Below, one piece after another: positions 1 through 10,841 of a DNA stretch of 64,000 nucleotides. The notes beneath the pieces were generated by a model. It ran no database searches and was not told the origin of the DNA. It was given only the letters and a program-made list of their open reading frames with translations. Positions within the stretch are counted from its first letter, which is position 1. Every line of letters starts with the position of its first letter. Source of the stretch: Acarospora socialis (lineage: Eukaryota > Ascomycota > Lecanoromycetes > Acarosporales > Acarosporaceae). The position numbers were made by a program, and so were the translations under genes. Location of the stretch: positions 1,240,001-1,304,000 of the forward strand of contig JAMYGW020000011.1 in assembly GCA_025617375.2 (NCBI GenBank). The letters are read 5' to 3'.

Positions 1-2210
1 GCGCGTGCGCTCGAGTAACGGCACAAGTCTGCCCCTCAGCTCCCGTTTCAGAACGTCCGTGGCATCCGCAGTCCAAACATCACTGCCTACGTCATTCATT
101 GCCTCGACGATCCCGTGCAAGAGTTTGAAGACGGCCACAGATGGTTGAACTGGGAGGGCTGGTGTTCCTTGCCAGAGAGCGCGGGTGGGTACTTTTCTTG
201 TGTGGGATGATTTCTGTATCGTCCGTTGGAACGCATGGAGCGGAACGTGCAGAATCGAGTCAGCCAGGGTTTGGTGAGCGGCAGGAACGAGACAAAGGCC
301 AAATTGGCGGTTCTGATAATGCTTAGGGAGGTGTAGTCGGATTTCGCGGATCAGGCGGAGGAGAAAAACGGACTGGTGGGGACTCGATTCGGGCTTGAAT
401 ATGGCAGTGCAATCTTGTAGTTTGCTTTCCATGCTGCTCATTGCTCTCTGGAGTGCATTCTCGAAGTTTTCTTCCAACTCCAACGGGTCATCTTCGTTCA
501 ACAGTGTTTCCTTCGAGTCCAGTTCGAGCTCTTCGTCATCTTCATCCGCATCCAGGTCCACGTCCCACTTTGTACGCTTTAAACTTTCAATGACCGTTTC
601 CACTTCGTCTATCGTGCGTAGCCAGGTATTCCACTTGTCCATGACTCTCAGTAGAGTATTGTTCCTTCCATGACTCCTGTTGAGAATTGTTTGCTTGAAG
701 GCCACCGCGCCATTGGAAATGTCCATGCTCGTCAGCGATGCGTCCCAAAGCGAAAGATGAACATCGCTGACACCTTGTTTCCAATCTTCAATGATCGCTT
801 TGACCTCAGAGCCAACCAGATCAAGGCGATCCACACGACGGCGTAAGACGTGGTTGAGCTGGGTGTTCATAGCGGAGCGCAAGCCGTTCAAGACCTCAGA
901 CGTGACGAACGCAGGAGATTGATCGTCTGTAGAGAGCCACGTTTCCAGCAACTGTTTCCGTAACCGCACCAACTCCGTCAGATCCTCGATACCCTGCAGT
1001 CTATCGCTTAACCCTTGCAGAAAAGCCTCAAAAGCCTTCCGAGCCCAGTCTTTGAGCACCTTCTCCGCCTCCGCCCTCTGCAGATCTTCGTGCCTGATCC
1101 AAGGCGTAAAATTCCTGACCTCGTCCGCCACCCAGCGTTCATGCAGATCAAGGTTCAACTCTGTCAAATCCTTCACCTCCAGATCCCGCAAAAGTGGTTG
1201 AGCTTTCAGTTTTGCGAGCGACTCCGCCAACCGTTTCGGAAATAGCGTCTGCGTGTCTTGCAGCGTACGGACGTAGACTCTTAAAGCCTCCAGCACATTT
1301 CCATCCCCATCGTTCCTCTCAAGCCGGCCCATCAGCGCCTCCCGCCGCACGTGGAGGAAATGCCTTAACACGTCCTTTGGTAACGAACTGGTCGCCAACG
1401 AAAATGCGCACATAGCTTCCACCAACACATCTGAAGTGGCGACCGAGCTCGCGAAGCGTCGGTCGATATAAACGAGCAGTTTCCTGCGCAGAGAGGCTAA
1501 TTGGGTCTTAAGATCGTCGAGGAACGGAGGAACGTCGGCTCCTTGCGCCAAGGACTTGTGCAATAATCTCGAAATGACAAGCACCTTGGCCGCCAGTAAC
1601 GTCGAGCCGCGCTTCCGCAACAGTCGCGTGATGGCGAGGGTACAGCTCTGCAGGACAACGAGCTGGGACGCTTGAGCGTAGCGCTTCCTATCTGCCGGGA
1701 CGCCAGGCCTTCGTCAGCGCTCCTTTCCCTGCGGTTCCTGGGACGGAAAAGTAGATATGGACGACCCCGACATGCGTGCATCTTACCTCTCCTCCCCCCT
1801 CCCCTCTCCCTCTCCCTCTCCCACAGCCGCAACCCCCTAACCCGTCCCTCCACAGCCCTGACCCCACACCCCCTCCCCAAACCCGCCAAGTGACCCTCCA
1901 CCTCCTGCATCATCCCATCCATCTCGACGATCCGTTCCGCCGTGTCCAGCAGCTCGCGATAACTCGCCCTGTGCGCCCGCAATGCACTCCCCGTCAGCCT
2001 CTCCATTCGAACCAGAAGAAAGCGTCCGTCATGACGGGGATAGAGTCAAGGAGGAAGAATTAATCACCCCACCAAGCCCCGAACCTTCTCCCTCCCGGCC
2101 GCGACGTCCGCCCGCAATTGCGTCTCCATGCGCCGGACGGCGGGGATCGGGTACTGGAAAGCGTCTTGCCATGAGGTGAGGGTTTTGGGGTCGGGGGCTT
2201 CGGTTGCCAT
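1..2210 (-). CDS. COG1: Conserved oligomeric Golgi complex subunit 1 (partial, C-terminus beyond window)
   Basis: This is a subunit of the COG tethering complex, which acts in retrograde vesicle traffic at the Golgi. Three exons join in phase: 2210-2068, 1968-1787 and 1691-1. The join at the first intron restores LVG|ASYRELLDTAERIVEMD, the Vps51/COG1 N-terminal signature. Exon 3 carries QASQLVVLQSC and long helical segments through to ...VLKRELRGRLVPLLER at base 1. The frame is open for 672 codons with no stop, so the 3' end lies outside the window. The second exon ends in an Arg/Gly/Glu-rich low-complexity stretch (around residues 90-108) just before intron 2, which looks like a local insertion. 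The start at 2210 gives MATEAPDPKTLTSWQDAFQYPIPAVRRME, a typical COG1 opening. Identity is inferred from recalled family sequence, not from a search. Confidence 0.85.
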
Positions 2211-2575
2211 GTTGGCGAAGAGAGGGAAGGCTGTTTATGGGAGTGGTGGGGTCTTAAGTGGAAGGGCGCAGAGGTTGTGGACGTCTTGATATTTTTGGTT
2301 GAGATGCGGGAACGTCAGATTGAGTTTCGGAGGCTGGGGGTGGAAGTCCGCTCTGGCTACTTGGTCCGTGCGCATTTATGTTTGGATTCTCGGCGGGCAC
2401 TGCAGGCTGTAACTTCCGGAGCTTAAGGCGGTGGCTACGCGGAGATGTTGCATATCAATTTTGTGTTCAGTGAAGTTGGCTGAGTTTATAGAATCATATC
2501 CCTCCGGCCAGGTAGTTTACAAGCTATGGTACAGTATTGACACTGTTATACAAAAAATCCTCAGGAGCTCCGATT

Positions 2576-5500
2576 TTACGGCCAACCAAAAATGTCCGCC
2601 ACACTAAGAGTGTTCCACCTCACTCCCGCAAGCGCCACAAAGATGCTAAGCAAATCTACAAGCAACAGCACGGCCGCCCCAACCATGAATCTCGGACTGA
2701 AAATCCTGTACAGCATCAGATGTCTCCTCAACCAGCCCGCCCACATGGTCGTTGCCAAATTGATGACGGCGTAGTATAAGATGTGCGTTGCAATGGCTTT
2801 GGCCACATCTCCGAGCAATCCCTTCTTTTTCGGTGGCTGCTTCCATAACACGACGAGAGGGACGGCGATGGCGGTCAGGATCTGCGCACCGAATGTGTTG
2901 AGCACAACGAGAAGTGGCGACCAAGGATATCGGATGGTCTTCATGGGGATGAAAGCGGATTCCCACTGGATGCTGGAGAGGGTGGCTTGGTGTCCGGTTT
3001 TGAAGAAGTGGAAGCTCCCTAGTAGACCGAGCACGATTGGCCCAAGGGCGCTCTGGGAAAGTTTGTTGGTGTCGATGATCTCGAGGAGGGAGAGTATCTG
3101 CCACGAGAGAATGCCTATGGAACCGCCACCCATGGGCTTTTGGACGAGAATGATGGCGAGTAGCCAGTTGCTGACGAGGAGGAAGTAGCGAGAGCCATGG
3201 AGATTTGCGTATCCCAGAATCGTTACCGAACTACTGCTGCTTGGAGGGCTGTTTTTGATCGATCCATTGGCAGGTCGAAGAGGCTTCTGTGTGGTTTCGA
3301 TGTTGACGCAAGGCTTCGCCCACACAAAGGTAGTAGTTCCAGCTGCGAACGCAATTCCAAGGACTAGCTGAGCTATTATGACCCGGCTATTCTTCAAGAT
3401 ATTCTTACTGAATGCAAACCAATCGCCGTCATCGGCTGTATCCAAAGTCCAGTACATAGCCGTAAGCAAAAGACCCATTCGAAGAGCAAAGCCAATCCAG
3501 AAGATCCCGGAACCTTCGTAGGATCTTGTCCCCTTGTAGAAAGACTTGATGACGTCTGGTAACAGAATCGCTAAGGCAAAAGATATCAACAGCTGCCACG
3601 GTGCCGAAGTCGAGGATGTGGCGGATGCATAATACGTGGACTTGCAGAGAGGCATCTGCTCTTCTCGGCACAGCCGGGACAACGATGCCAATCTCGTAAG
3701 CATTAGGAACACGACAGAATGATACATTCCGAGCGTCCTATCAGCAAGCTCTACCTGTCGCAGCGAAGAAATCAAAGCGACAACACCGAACGTAACTGTG
3801 AAAAATAGAAGAATCTCATCCTCCCATATGGTATAGGAATTCGAAGCGAAACCAATCGACGGGCTCACTGTGAAGATCAAGGCAAGCCAGCCCCAGATCG
3901 ATGACGGCAGAGGTGAAGAAAGCCAATAAGATAAATCAAAGCTCGCAGAGACAATTCCAACAACTCCACCAACCGCTAACCCATGCAAACTTGCGTCTAG
4001 GAGAGACATTGGCGGGATCAGTGATCGTAGAAGTACACCACCCAGGATCCCAAGTGGGCTACCAATCACAATCCGTCTGAGTAATAATGGCGTGACATCT
4101 GCCCTGTCTTTCCACAACCCTCTTGCGTAAACGGCCAAGACTAAAAGACCAGCTGCCAGCACTTCAATGCCAAGAACCATGCTTGTAACGTCGAACCGCG
4201 CCCACAAGCTTCGGCAAATCCTTAAAGTCTCTTGTTGATACTCCGAGAAAGCAGCACTCACAGCTTTCCACTCGTCAGCACTTGACCGCTTAGATTGTAA
4301 TAGTGCTTCCCAGCGTCCATCAGCTTTAGCCCACAGTGCCAAGGGACCAGATGTGACATCCTCTGCTAAACCCCTTGCAAGCGCATACTCCTGTTGATAC
4401 CTCTTGATTTGGGCACCAGTGAGCCGCTGCACTGTAGCCAGGTTCGTTAGGTCCGTACCCTGCTCTCCTATAAAGGTTTCCCCGATAGGCGCTCCAAGGT
4501 TGTTGAAAGGTATGGGCATTCCAAGTAATAATGACAACGTCGGCACAAGGTCGATCTGACCGACTGGTCTATCTTTCGCCGTTCTGGGAGGCTCAATATG
4601 CGCGCTCGAGCTACGGCCGAATATGCCTTTCTTCGAGTACATCCACAATGCCGCCTCAACCTCATCGTCTGACTCCCCTCCGTGATCTCCTTTGGAATCC
4701 ATCCCATGGTCGCCCATAACCACCAACAGCGTTTGCTCATCCAGTAGCTTAATGACCTGCCTAAGGATGCCATCCATCTGTTGCAGCTTGGCCGTCATAG
4801 CTGAGTGATCCGGTCCGTATCGGTGACCGGCATGATCAACGCCTAGATAATGACCGAAGATAATGTCCCATTTGGTGGTATTGGAACGGTGAAGCAGAGG
4901 CAACAAATGCTCGGTAACTCCATTGTCAACGGTATGCAGATCCCAGACATTGAAAGAGTCATAGGCATGGGTCAGGTTTGCGTCAAAATAGTCCGGGAAG
5001 AGCGAATGCCACGTATCGTCCCCCAAGTGAACCAGCTTCTTACCCGCATGCCGGAGTTGCGCCACAATATTATCCTCGTCGATTGCTGTCCCCGCAAAGT
5101 TGGATCCGGCGTCAATGAAAGTGGGCAAGGTGCCTGTCGTCAATCCCTTCAGTCTCTGAAGGGTAGCCGTAGGTGGATCTGCAATGAACGGAAGCAGAAA
5201 TGCATTGTTTGGCTGCGAAGTAGCTGTTTCGTAAAGAATGGGTAAGGCATCATGAAAGTGGTGCGGCTGGTCTCCTTCTTTGCTTGGGCGAAAAGGGACG
5301 GTAAAATCATATCGTAGTGCATCGACTATAATCACAACCGCCTTGTCGAAAGTCTTGGGGTGCCAGCAGCCGGTGCTCGTTGAACCAGGAGTGTAGGAGC
5401 TTGAGAGGTTGAGAGGTGAAGCAGCACAGTCGGACTTGTGTTCCAGCACCAGTCTCGTCAGGAGGAACCCTTTGGTGAAGAGATAGATTCCCAAGGCATG

Positions 5501-5759
5501 GACGCAGCTAGGGGAGTTTCCATCAGCATTCTGTTAACCTCTCGGACATATAGGACAGTCCTTACAAAAGCCATGTGAAGAACAAAATTAGAAGACCGTG
5601 GGAGACCTTGAATTGTAATTCCTTGCGATTTGGGGTGCTCTCGGCCGAGTCAGCGTCCTTCACATGCCCTGAGGCATCCTCCCGTACCCTCAGAGCCTTG
5701 GCTTTGCCGAATTGGGATGCAATGCTGGCATAGTCCAGCGGTGGACCATTCTCGTCCAT
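2576..5759 (-). CDS. GPI13: GPI ethanolamine phosphate transferase 3 (PIG-O/Gpi13)
   Basis: This ER membrane enzyme transfers ethanolamine phosphate to the third mannose of the GPI anchor precursor. Two exons, 5759-5566 and 5507-2576, give 1041 residues; the total length divides by three and the 58-nt intron has GTAAGG and TAG ends. The join restores FFTWLFCVHALGIYLFTKGF, an N-terminal membrane anchor around residues 52-80. A luminal alkaline-phosphatase-like domain follows, with VVIIVDALRYDF near residue 125, HYLGVDHAGHRYGP, and the metal-site motif MGDHGMDSKGDHGG. From about residue 460 to the end the protein is a series of hydrophobic segments, as expected for the multi-pass C-terminal half. 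The N-terminal cysteine (HKSDC) and the pattern GCWHPKTFDKAV point to Gpi13 rather than Gpi7 or Mcd4. It lies 365 bp upstream of COG1 on the same strand. Confidence 0.85.
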
Positions 5760-6400
5760 GGGAAGTGACCGCGATCAGCAATGTCATCGATGATACATGT
5801 TACTCCTTCTGTTCTAGTCATCGCACAAGAACTTCAATTAGGTAGAGTTTCATAGCCGCCGTGACTTGTAGATGGCGGTGCTTCGGAGGAAGCCGTTGCG
5901 AACCTTGGGGGCCTCGGGCCAAGCGAAACAGCCGGGGTCCATCTCTACTGGAATATCATAAATCATATTGATGGTTGATTGAATCGACTGAACAGTATTG
6001 TAGGCATCATAATGATTACGTAGAAGACATTAACAAATAACCAATATAAATATATAACCTAGGGCAAGCCCAGCATTTCCTGTGGCGGGCGGCGAGTTCC
6101 AAGCGACATGATGACCTGTGCATGCCTCGCACGCCTTCGAAGAAGCTATCCAAGCACCAAAGCCCTAGTACATCTCACAGCTGAACACCGAATACGTCTT
6201 ATACAAGACCTGCATGTATGCGAATGATATAAGTGGAAGGTAAGGTAAGAGGCCGTCGTATATGAAGCTTAGTCATAACATGTTAGATATTTGGAGGTGG
6301 TGGTGACGGTTGTTCGCAGCAGTGGTGATATACACAGTGTCCGATGACGAGTCGTGTTCGGATGTAGTCGAGTTCAGATGCAGCCGTCAACATCGCAGGC
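5760..6400. other. Intergenic region without a gene
   Basis: This is the spacer between GPI13 and the one-TM protein gene. An AT-rich patch near 6040-6060 is the only feature noticed. No ORF with protein-like composition, tRNA arm or long repeat was found on either strand. Confidence 0.5.
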
Positions 6401-6955
6401 CTATGACCATCTCTGCCCTTGTTCCTTCTCTTTCAATCCACCCATACGTTCAAGGTCAAGCGACTGAAACTTGCCCGCCTCGCTGTTCTGGTACGGGGGA
6501 AGATCATCCTCCTGATAGGGTTCCAGTCCTACACCCGTTTCACCGATCCGTACCACCACCACTCTCCCTGATTGTCTCTTTCCAGATTCGTCTTCCTCCT
6601 CGGGAAATGTGATGCGAATTTCCGGTATCGGGCTCGTCGGTGTGCTACCGGGGCTGGCCATGAGGGTTTGCTTTTCGTTGTAGATGTATACCGACTCAGA
6701 CCGCTTGTCATATGGTGTGGCGGTGATGGTCAGACGTCGATGATTTGAGTTTTTCGATGACGACTCGTTGTGCAGAGGAAGCTCGGATTGTTTCCTCGAC
6801 TTTCGACTTTGCCGGAGGATGAAGAGAAAGGCAAGAAGACTCAGACCGAGGAAGAGGAGGCCGAGGAGACCAATAAGAAGGTTAATCATCGTGGGGGTGA
6901 GTTCACCGTCATACATCGGGTCATCGCGGACGACCAGTCTGTGTAAAGAGTACAT
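6401..6955 (-). CDS. Single-pass membrane protein, fungal, function unknown
   Basis: An uninterrupted 184-residue ORF. Residues 1-20 are short and polar, then a strong hydrophobic segment (about 22-47, rich in Leu/Phe/Ile) is followed at once by a basic stop-transfer run (RQSRKSRKQ). This predicts one transmembrane helix with a cytosolic C-terminal tail of about 135 residues. The tail is rich in Ser/Thr/Pro and contains PIPEIRITFPEEEDE, a patch of five consecutive Val/Arg residues, and DDLPPYQ. The last resembles an LPxY motif of the kind bound by WW-domain ubiquitin ligases, which would fit a sorted membrane protein; that role is inference. I recall similar short membrane proteins in other Pezizomycotina but cannot name a family. 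No intron is needed. Confidence 0.65.
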   Translation of the reverse strand: MYSLHRLVVRDDPMYDGELTPTMINLLIGLLGLLFLGLSLLAFLFILRQSRKSRKQSELPLHNESSSKNSNHRRLTITATPYDKRSESVYIYNEKQTLMASPGSTPTSPIPEIRITFPEEEDESGKRQSGRVVVVRIGETGVGLEPYQEDDLPPYQNSEAGKFQSLDLERMGGLKEKEQGQRWS

Positions 6956-9900
6956 CGCTGAATGAGTGTGATTAGAACAGTGTCGTGTGACTGGGTTTTG
7001 TTTCCGTAAGGAGCGACGAAAGATTAGACGCTTTGAAAGAGTGACAGTATCTGTGAGCTGTCATGAATACGATCTTTCTCTGGACTACCATATCTTTAGG
7101 GGTCACCTACCGACTTGAGAATCGGACAATGGCACTGTTGCAACTCAACTCTTCTACGGCTTAGGCTCGAAAGAGTGGACGGCAAGGTGAGCAGCTGAAA
7201 GAGTGAAGCTGACACCTGCAGGGACGAGTGAGTGGCACTTGGGTGGTGAAGGAAGCCGGAGGTTGATGAAGATGAAGGAAAGCACGAAAAGAGGAGGTCA
7301 ACCTCACAAGTACGGAGGATTTCCCGGGCGTGGAAATTGCAGCTCCACCCGTTTGCTTAGCGTTCGGGCTAAGCAACCAATCACATATTTCCAAATTCCG
7401 GAAGGAGTTAGCGGCTACGATATTTAGGCGCTACGGTAACGTGCGCGCTAAAACATTCCTTAGGTACGAGTAGCTCAGTCACTGACCTTGCCTTATGTAA
7501 TCAGAGGTCAGGAACCCTGAAGGACGGAAGGCAATACTCGTGGCTGGTGGATGCCATCTACCAACGCTCACTCTCAACTCTCTGAAGGCCATCTCATACA
7601 ACCCTCACAATTGTTTTGCGTAAGGTGTAGGATGGATGCTATAACTTATAGCACGCTTCAAGCAACGCAGGTCCGCTTGATGACGTTTAGCTACCTAGCT
7701 AATAGTTACTTTTTTCCGAAGGTCAACAGTACCTTATCATGATGGCGCCTTATAGGTTTCATTGACAGTCTTTTTCGGAATCTCTGCTTTCCGGACTATG
7801 TGAGTCGATATTGGTGTAGTTGTGTTCGCGAGCAGATATCAGATCTGAAAGGGGGGGGATTCCTATTCGAGTTGAGAAGCGAAGGAAGGCATCGCAGATG
7901 AGGGGCGGCCATCTGCAGCGCACCGCAAGAGGGATTATATCATTTTGCATGCCCCCCATGACCACACCTGATGATGTGCACGTGCTTCGGTCTGTGCACC
8001 AAGTGTTTCAAGGTGCCTCCTCTGCGGTGCCAGTTATGAACAAGATACATGTACGTTATATGATAAAAGTCGTTGATCAGCAAGAAGCAGACCTACCTAA
8101 GGTAAGGTAGGTAGTTAGAGGGACTTGAGCAGCCATCAAATTCGGGTAGATAAGGTAGGCTATAAGGTGCATCGGCTACTGTTAACAGTCCTTCCCAGAG
8201 ATCACATCTGTCATTCCGCGAGGTGAGACAATGGACTCGGTTTTGCTTTTACGTAGAGACTCGAAATGTCCTTGATGTGGTGAGGTAAGGTACACTTAGG
8301 TGTTGTATGAAGCTACTAAGCGGGAACCACTCATCGCACATTCGCGGGGCATAAGACAGCGGAAGGAGCAGCGACCAGTGAGAGATGTCCGCCATTGTCA
8401 AACAGTAAGGTTTATGAGTACATTGAGGGAAGATGTTGTCTGCTCGAGTGCGGTAAGGTAGTAGGTAGGTATATGTATGGCGTCGAATAATGGGGTGTGA
8501 TGGAGATGTGGTAAGGTGCGCACAAGCCAGGGGTTGTCCACGGGAACTAAAAAACCCTTTGTACCTTTAAGGGATGGTGGGGCGCAAGGATTAACTTTGA
8601 CTACTACCTTAGGTAGGTGATGTTACAGGCTTAGTCAGCGGATATCTTACAGGAAGGGATATCTTTGTGGTATGAGTCCAGTCGAGGTACTTTAGGGTAG
8701 GTCACCCTAAGGATGTTGCCCTTCCTACCTTGAGACCCGAAAGATAAGGTACCATATGATGTGATATTGTTGAGACGATTCTGATATGCACGGCATGCAG
8801 TAGGGAGACTTGCAAAGTCTGGAGAAGGACATCTGGCGCGTGCTCCATAGCTCTCTGTGTGATGTGCGGGATAGATGTACTCTACTGCGACTGTACCTAC
8901 CGACTTGTATCCTTTTTACAGCATCGTACGTGGCTGATCCGATCCATCTATCATGGTTGGCCATGTTTCAATCTACACTTCTCCGGTCGATGGTAGAGTA
9001 CAGATATGCGCAGTCAACTGCCAGCCTTGGGTCCAGCATCTGTACAGTGCACAGTAATGCTGCTGCTGGTGTTGTGAAGTCTGTTGTTAGTGGAATACCA
9101 GAGGTTGCAGTGCGATGACGCCCGAATAGCTGCCGATGGCGCAACATTGCCGGACCATTCCCCCGTTCGTAAGGGTGGTCCTGATGGGGCAACGGCATCG
9201 GCATCGATGCGCCTCGTATCGGACTTCACATCTGAAGGCAGAAAGTCCGCGTGTGTCAGAACAACGTAGGTAGATTGGAGCTTTCGCTGCTGGAACTACG
9301 AGACCCAATCATCGCATCTTCGACCCCATCATTTTCTGTACCTTAGTCAGGTAGTACCTTACGTATGCTTGACGATACCTTACCTGGAGACTTGACTCGC
9401 AGAGCCATCTAACTTTGACTTTTACCTTTTCAACCACATTGAGCGTCCGAAATGCGGAGAAGTCGTATGTACGAGTACCTACAACGGTGTCCTTCCTTCA
9501 CCCGAACAAGTACCTCGCAGCTGCAGCTCTTTCTTTTATATCTTTCCCTCTTCGAATTCTTGAGCGACTATGATGTGAATAATATGAGTACTCTACCGTA
9601 CTTGAGCCTCATGTCTACCTTGATACTGTAAGGACTACCTTAGGTACTACTACTACGTTTAGGTGCTGTGGTACTCTACTGTAAGGCGTAGGCATCCTTT
9701 CCCAATTGGCGACCGTCTAACTAAGCCTTAAAATACTAAAAACGTTGGCTTACCCGTACCGTAGATCGCCCATTGATTCAGGGTGCTTGGTGGGAAGTTT
9801 AGGTACTAGCACGAGTAACTAGCACCTGTAGATTGGTAAGGTATACATATGTCAGTTAGGTCAGGTAGGTAAGGTAAGGTAGGGTCCTTCTCCAGGATCT

Positions 9901-10841
9901 ATTAGGTAGACGTGGATGTGGATGGGGACGCATGTCGCCAGGGTCTGCTCATTCTCATCTACCTACTTCTTCATCATCCTCTGCTTGTTCTTCTCCAAAC
10001 CTATCTACGACTTGGCAGCCACAATATCCCTATCTACACGGACAACTATCCATCTATCAGCGGACAGTGGGACCAGCATTCCTCTCTCCTAACGGCCCCT
10101 CCCCCCCCAACCGAAAATATTCATCGACGCGGCCGGCCCCCTTGCTTCGCAAATCATAATACGCTGGACATTTATTGAACGGCCTCCTCGACTGGCCGCA
10201 TGAGGTACAAGAAGCGAATTCGTTCGCAAGGCTCCTCCGCCGACGATAGTGACCCCACCGATCGATCTGCAGTACAAACTACAATCACTGGACGGCTGCC
10301 TGCTGATATTACACGACCTGCGTTGAAGCAAACGAAAGGGTGATCAGCGCGACTACTTCCTTGCATACCGGGTGGATGGTAGACCTCCTCTCACCATTTC
10401 GACCCTTTCTCGCTCTCTCCATCTCCGACTTCTACTTCTACCCTCTCCTTGTACATGGAACCGACGTTGCCAACCTCGGACAGTATAAATACATTGTACC
10501 TGTGAGTCGGACGTCTTCTTCCTCGTACCATCGTGAACCACGCCTTGGCCTATAGCTGACAATCGTCGCTGATGCAGAAATTATATCTCTGTTTGCACAT
10601 TCATCCTCGAAAGCGCGGGGTTCCAAGCGTTCGATAATCCTCTATCGAGTCTCCCATTTAATCCGTGCCCTAGTCCGACTATCCGATAAGGTTAGAATCA
10701 CGATCGGCGATGGCTTCTGGGACCGTAAACCGGCCCAGCGGACAGATAGCCTCAAATGTGTGTTTTCCATGATCCATTTCGCCGTTGAACTCAGTCCCTT
10801 TGAGGTTTATCACTCACCGCCGTGTTCTACTCTAGGCACGC
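6956..10841. other. Gene-poor region, about 3.9 kb
   Basis: No ORF here has convincing composition or a recognisable domain; all are shorter than about 100 codons and overlap each other on both strands. From about 8.1 kb the stretch is crowded with short AGGTA/TACCT motifs (separate entry). Close to the Puf3 gene there is a TATAAA at about 10482, followed by a possible 5'-UTR intron (GTGAGT at 10501, GATGCAG ending at 10579), which would give the PUF gene a spliced leader. A non-coding transcript cannot be excluded. Confidence 0.5.
8096..9915. repeat. Cluster of ACCTTAGGT / AGGTAAGGT-type short motifs
   Basis: Variants of TACCTTAGGTA, GGTAAGGTAGG and their complements recur about twenty times, for example at 8096-8114, 8150, 8281-8300, 8451-8468, 8605-8618, 8686-8738, 9338-9356, 9376, 9640-9655, 9796 and 9860-9885. 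Several are runs of the 4-5-bp unit AGGTA. The same motif appears singly at 34566-34600 and 34735-34765 upstream of other genes. I interpret this as a dispersed promoter-type or simple-sequence motif; a bound factor is not known to me. Confidence 0.6.

Noticed and set aside
7820-9308. Several 60-100 codon ORFs on both strands in the motif-rich region
   Set aside because: They overlap each other, have atypical composition and contain the repeated AGGTA motifs; no domain or splice structure supports them.
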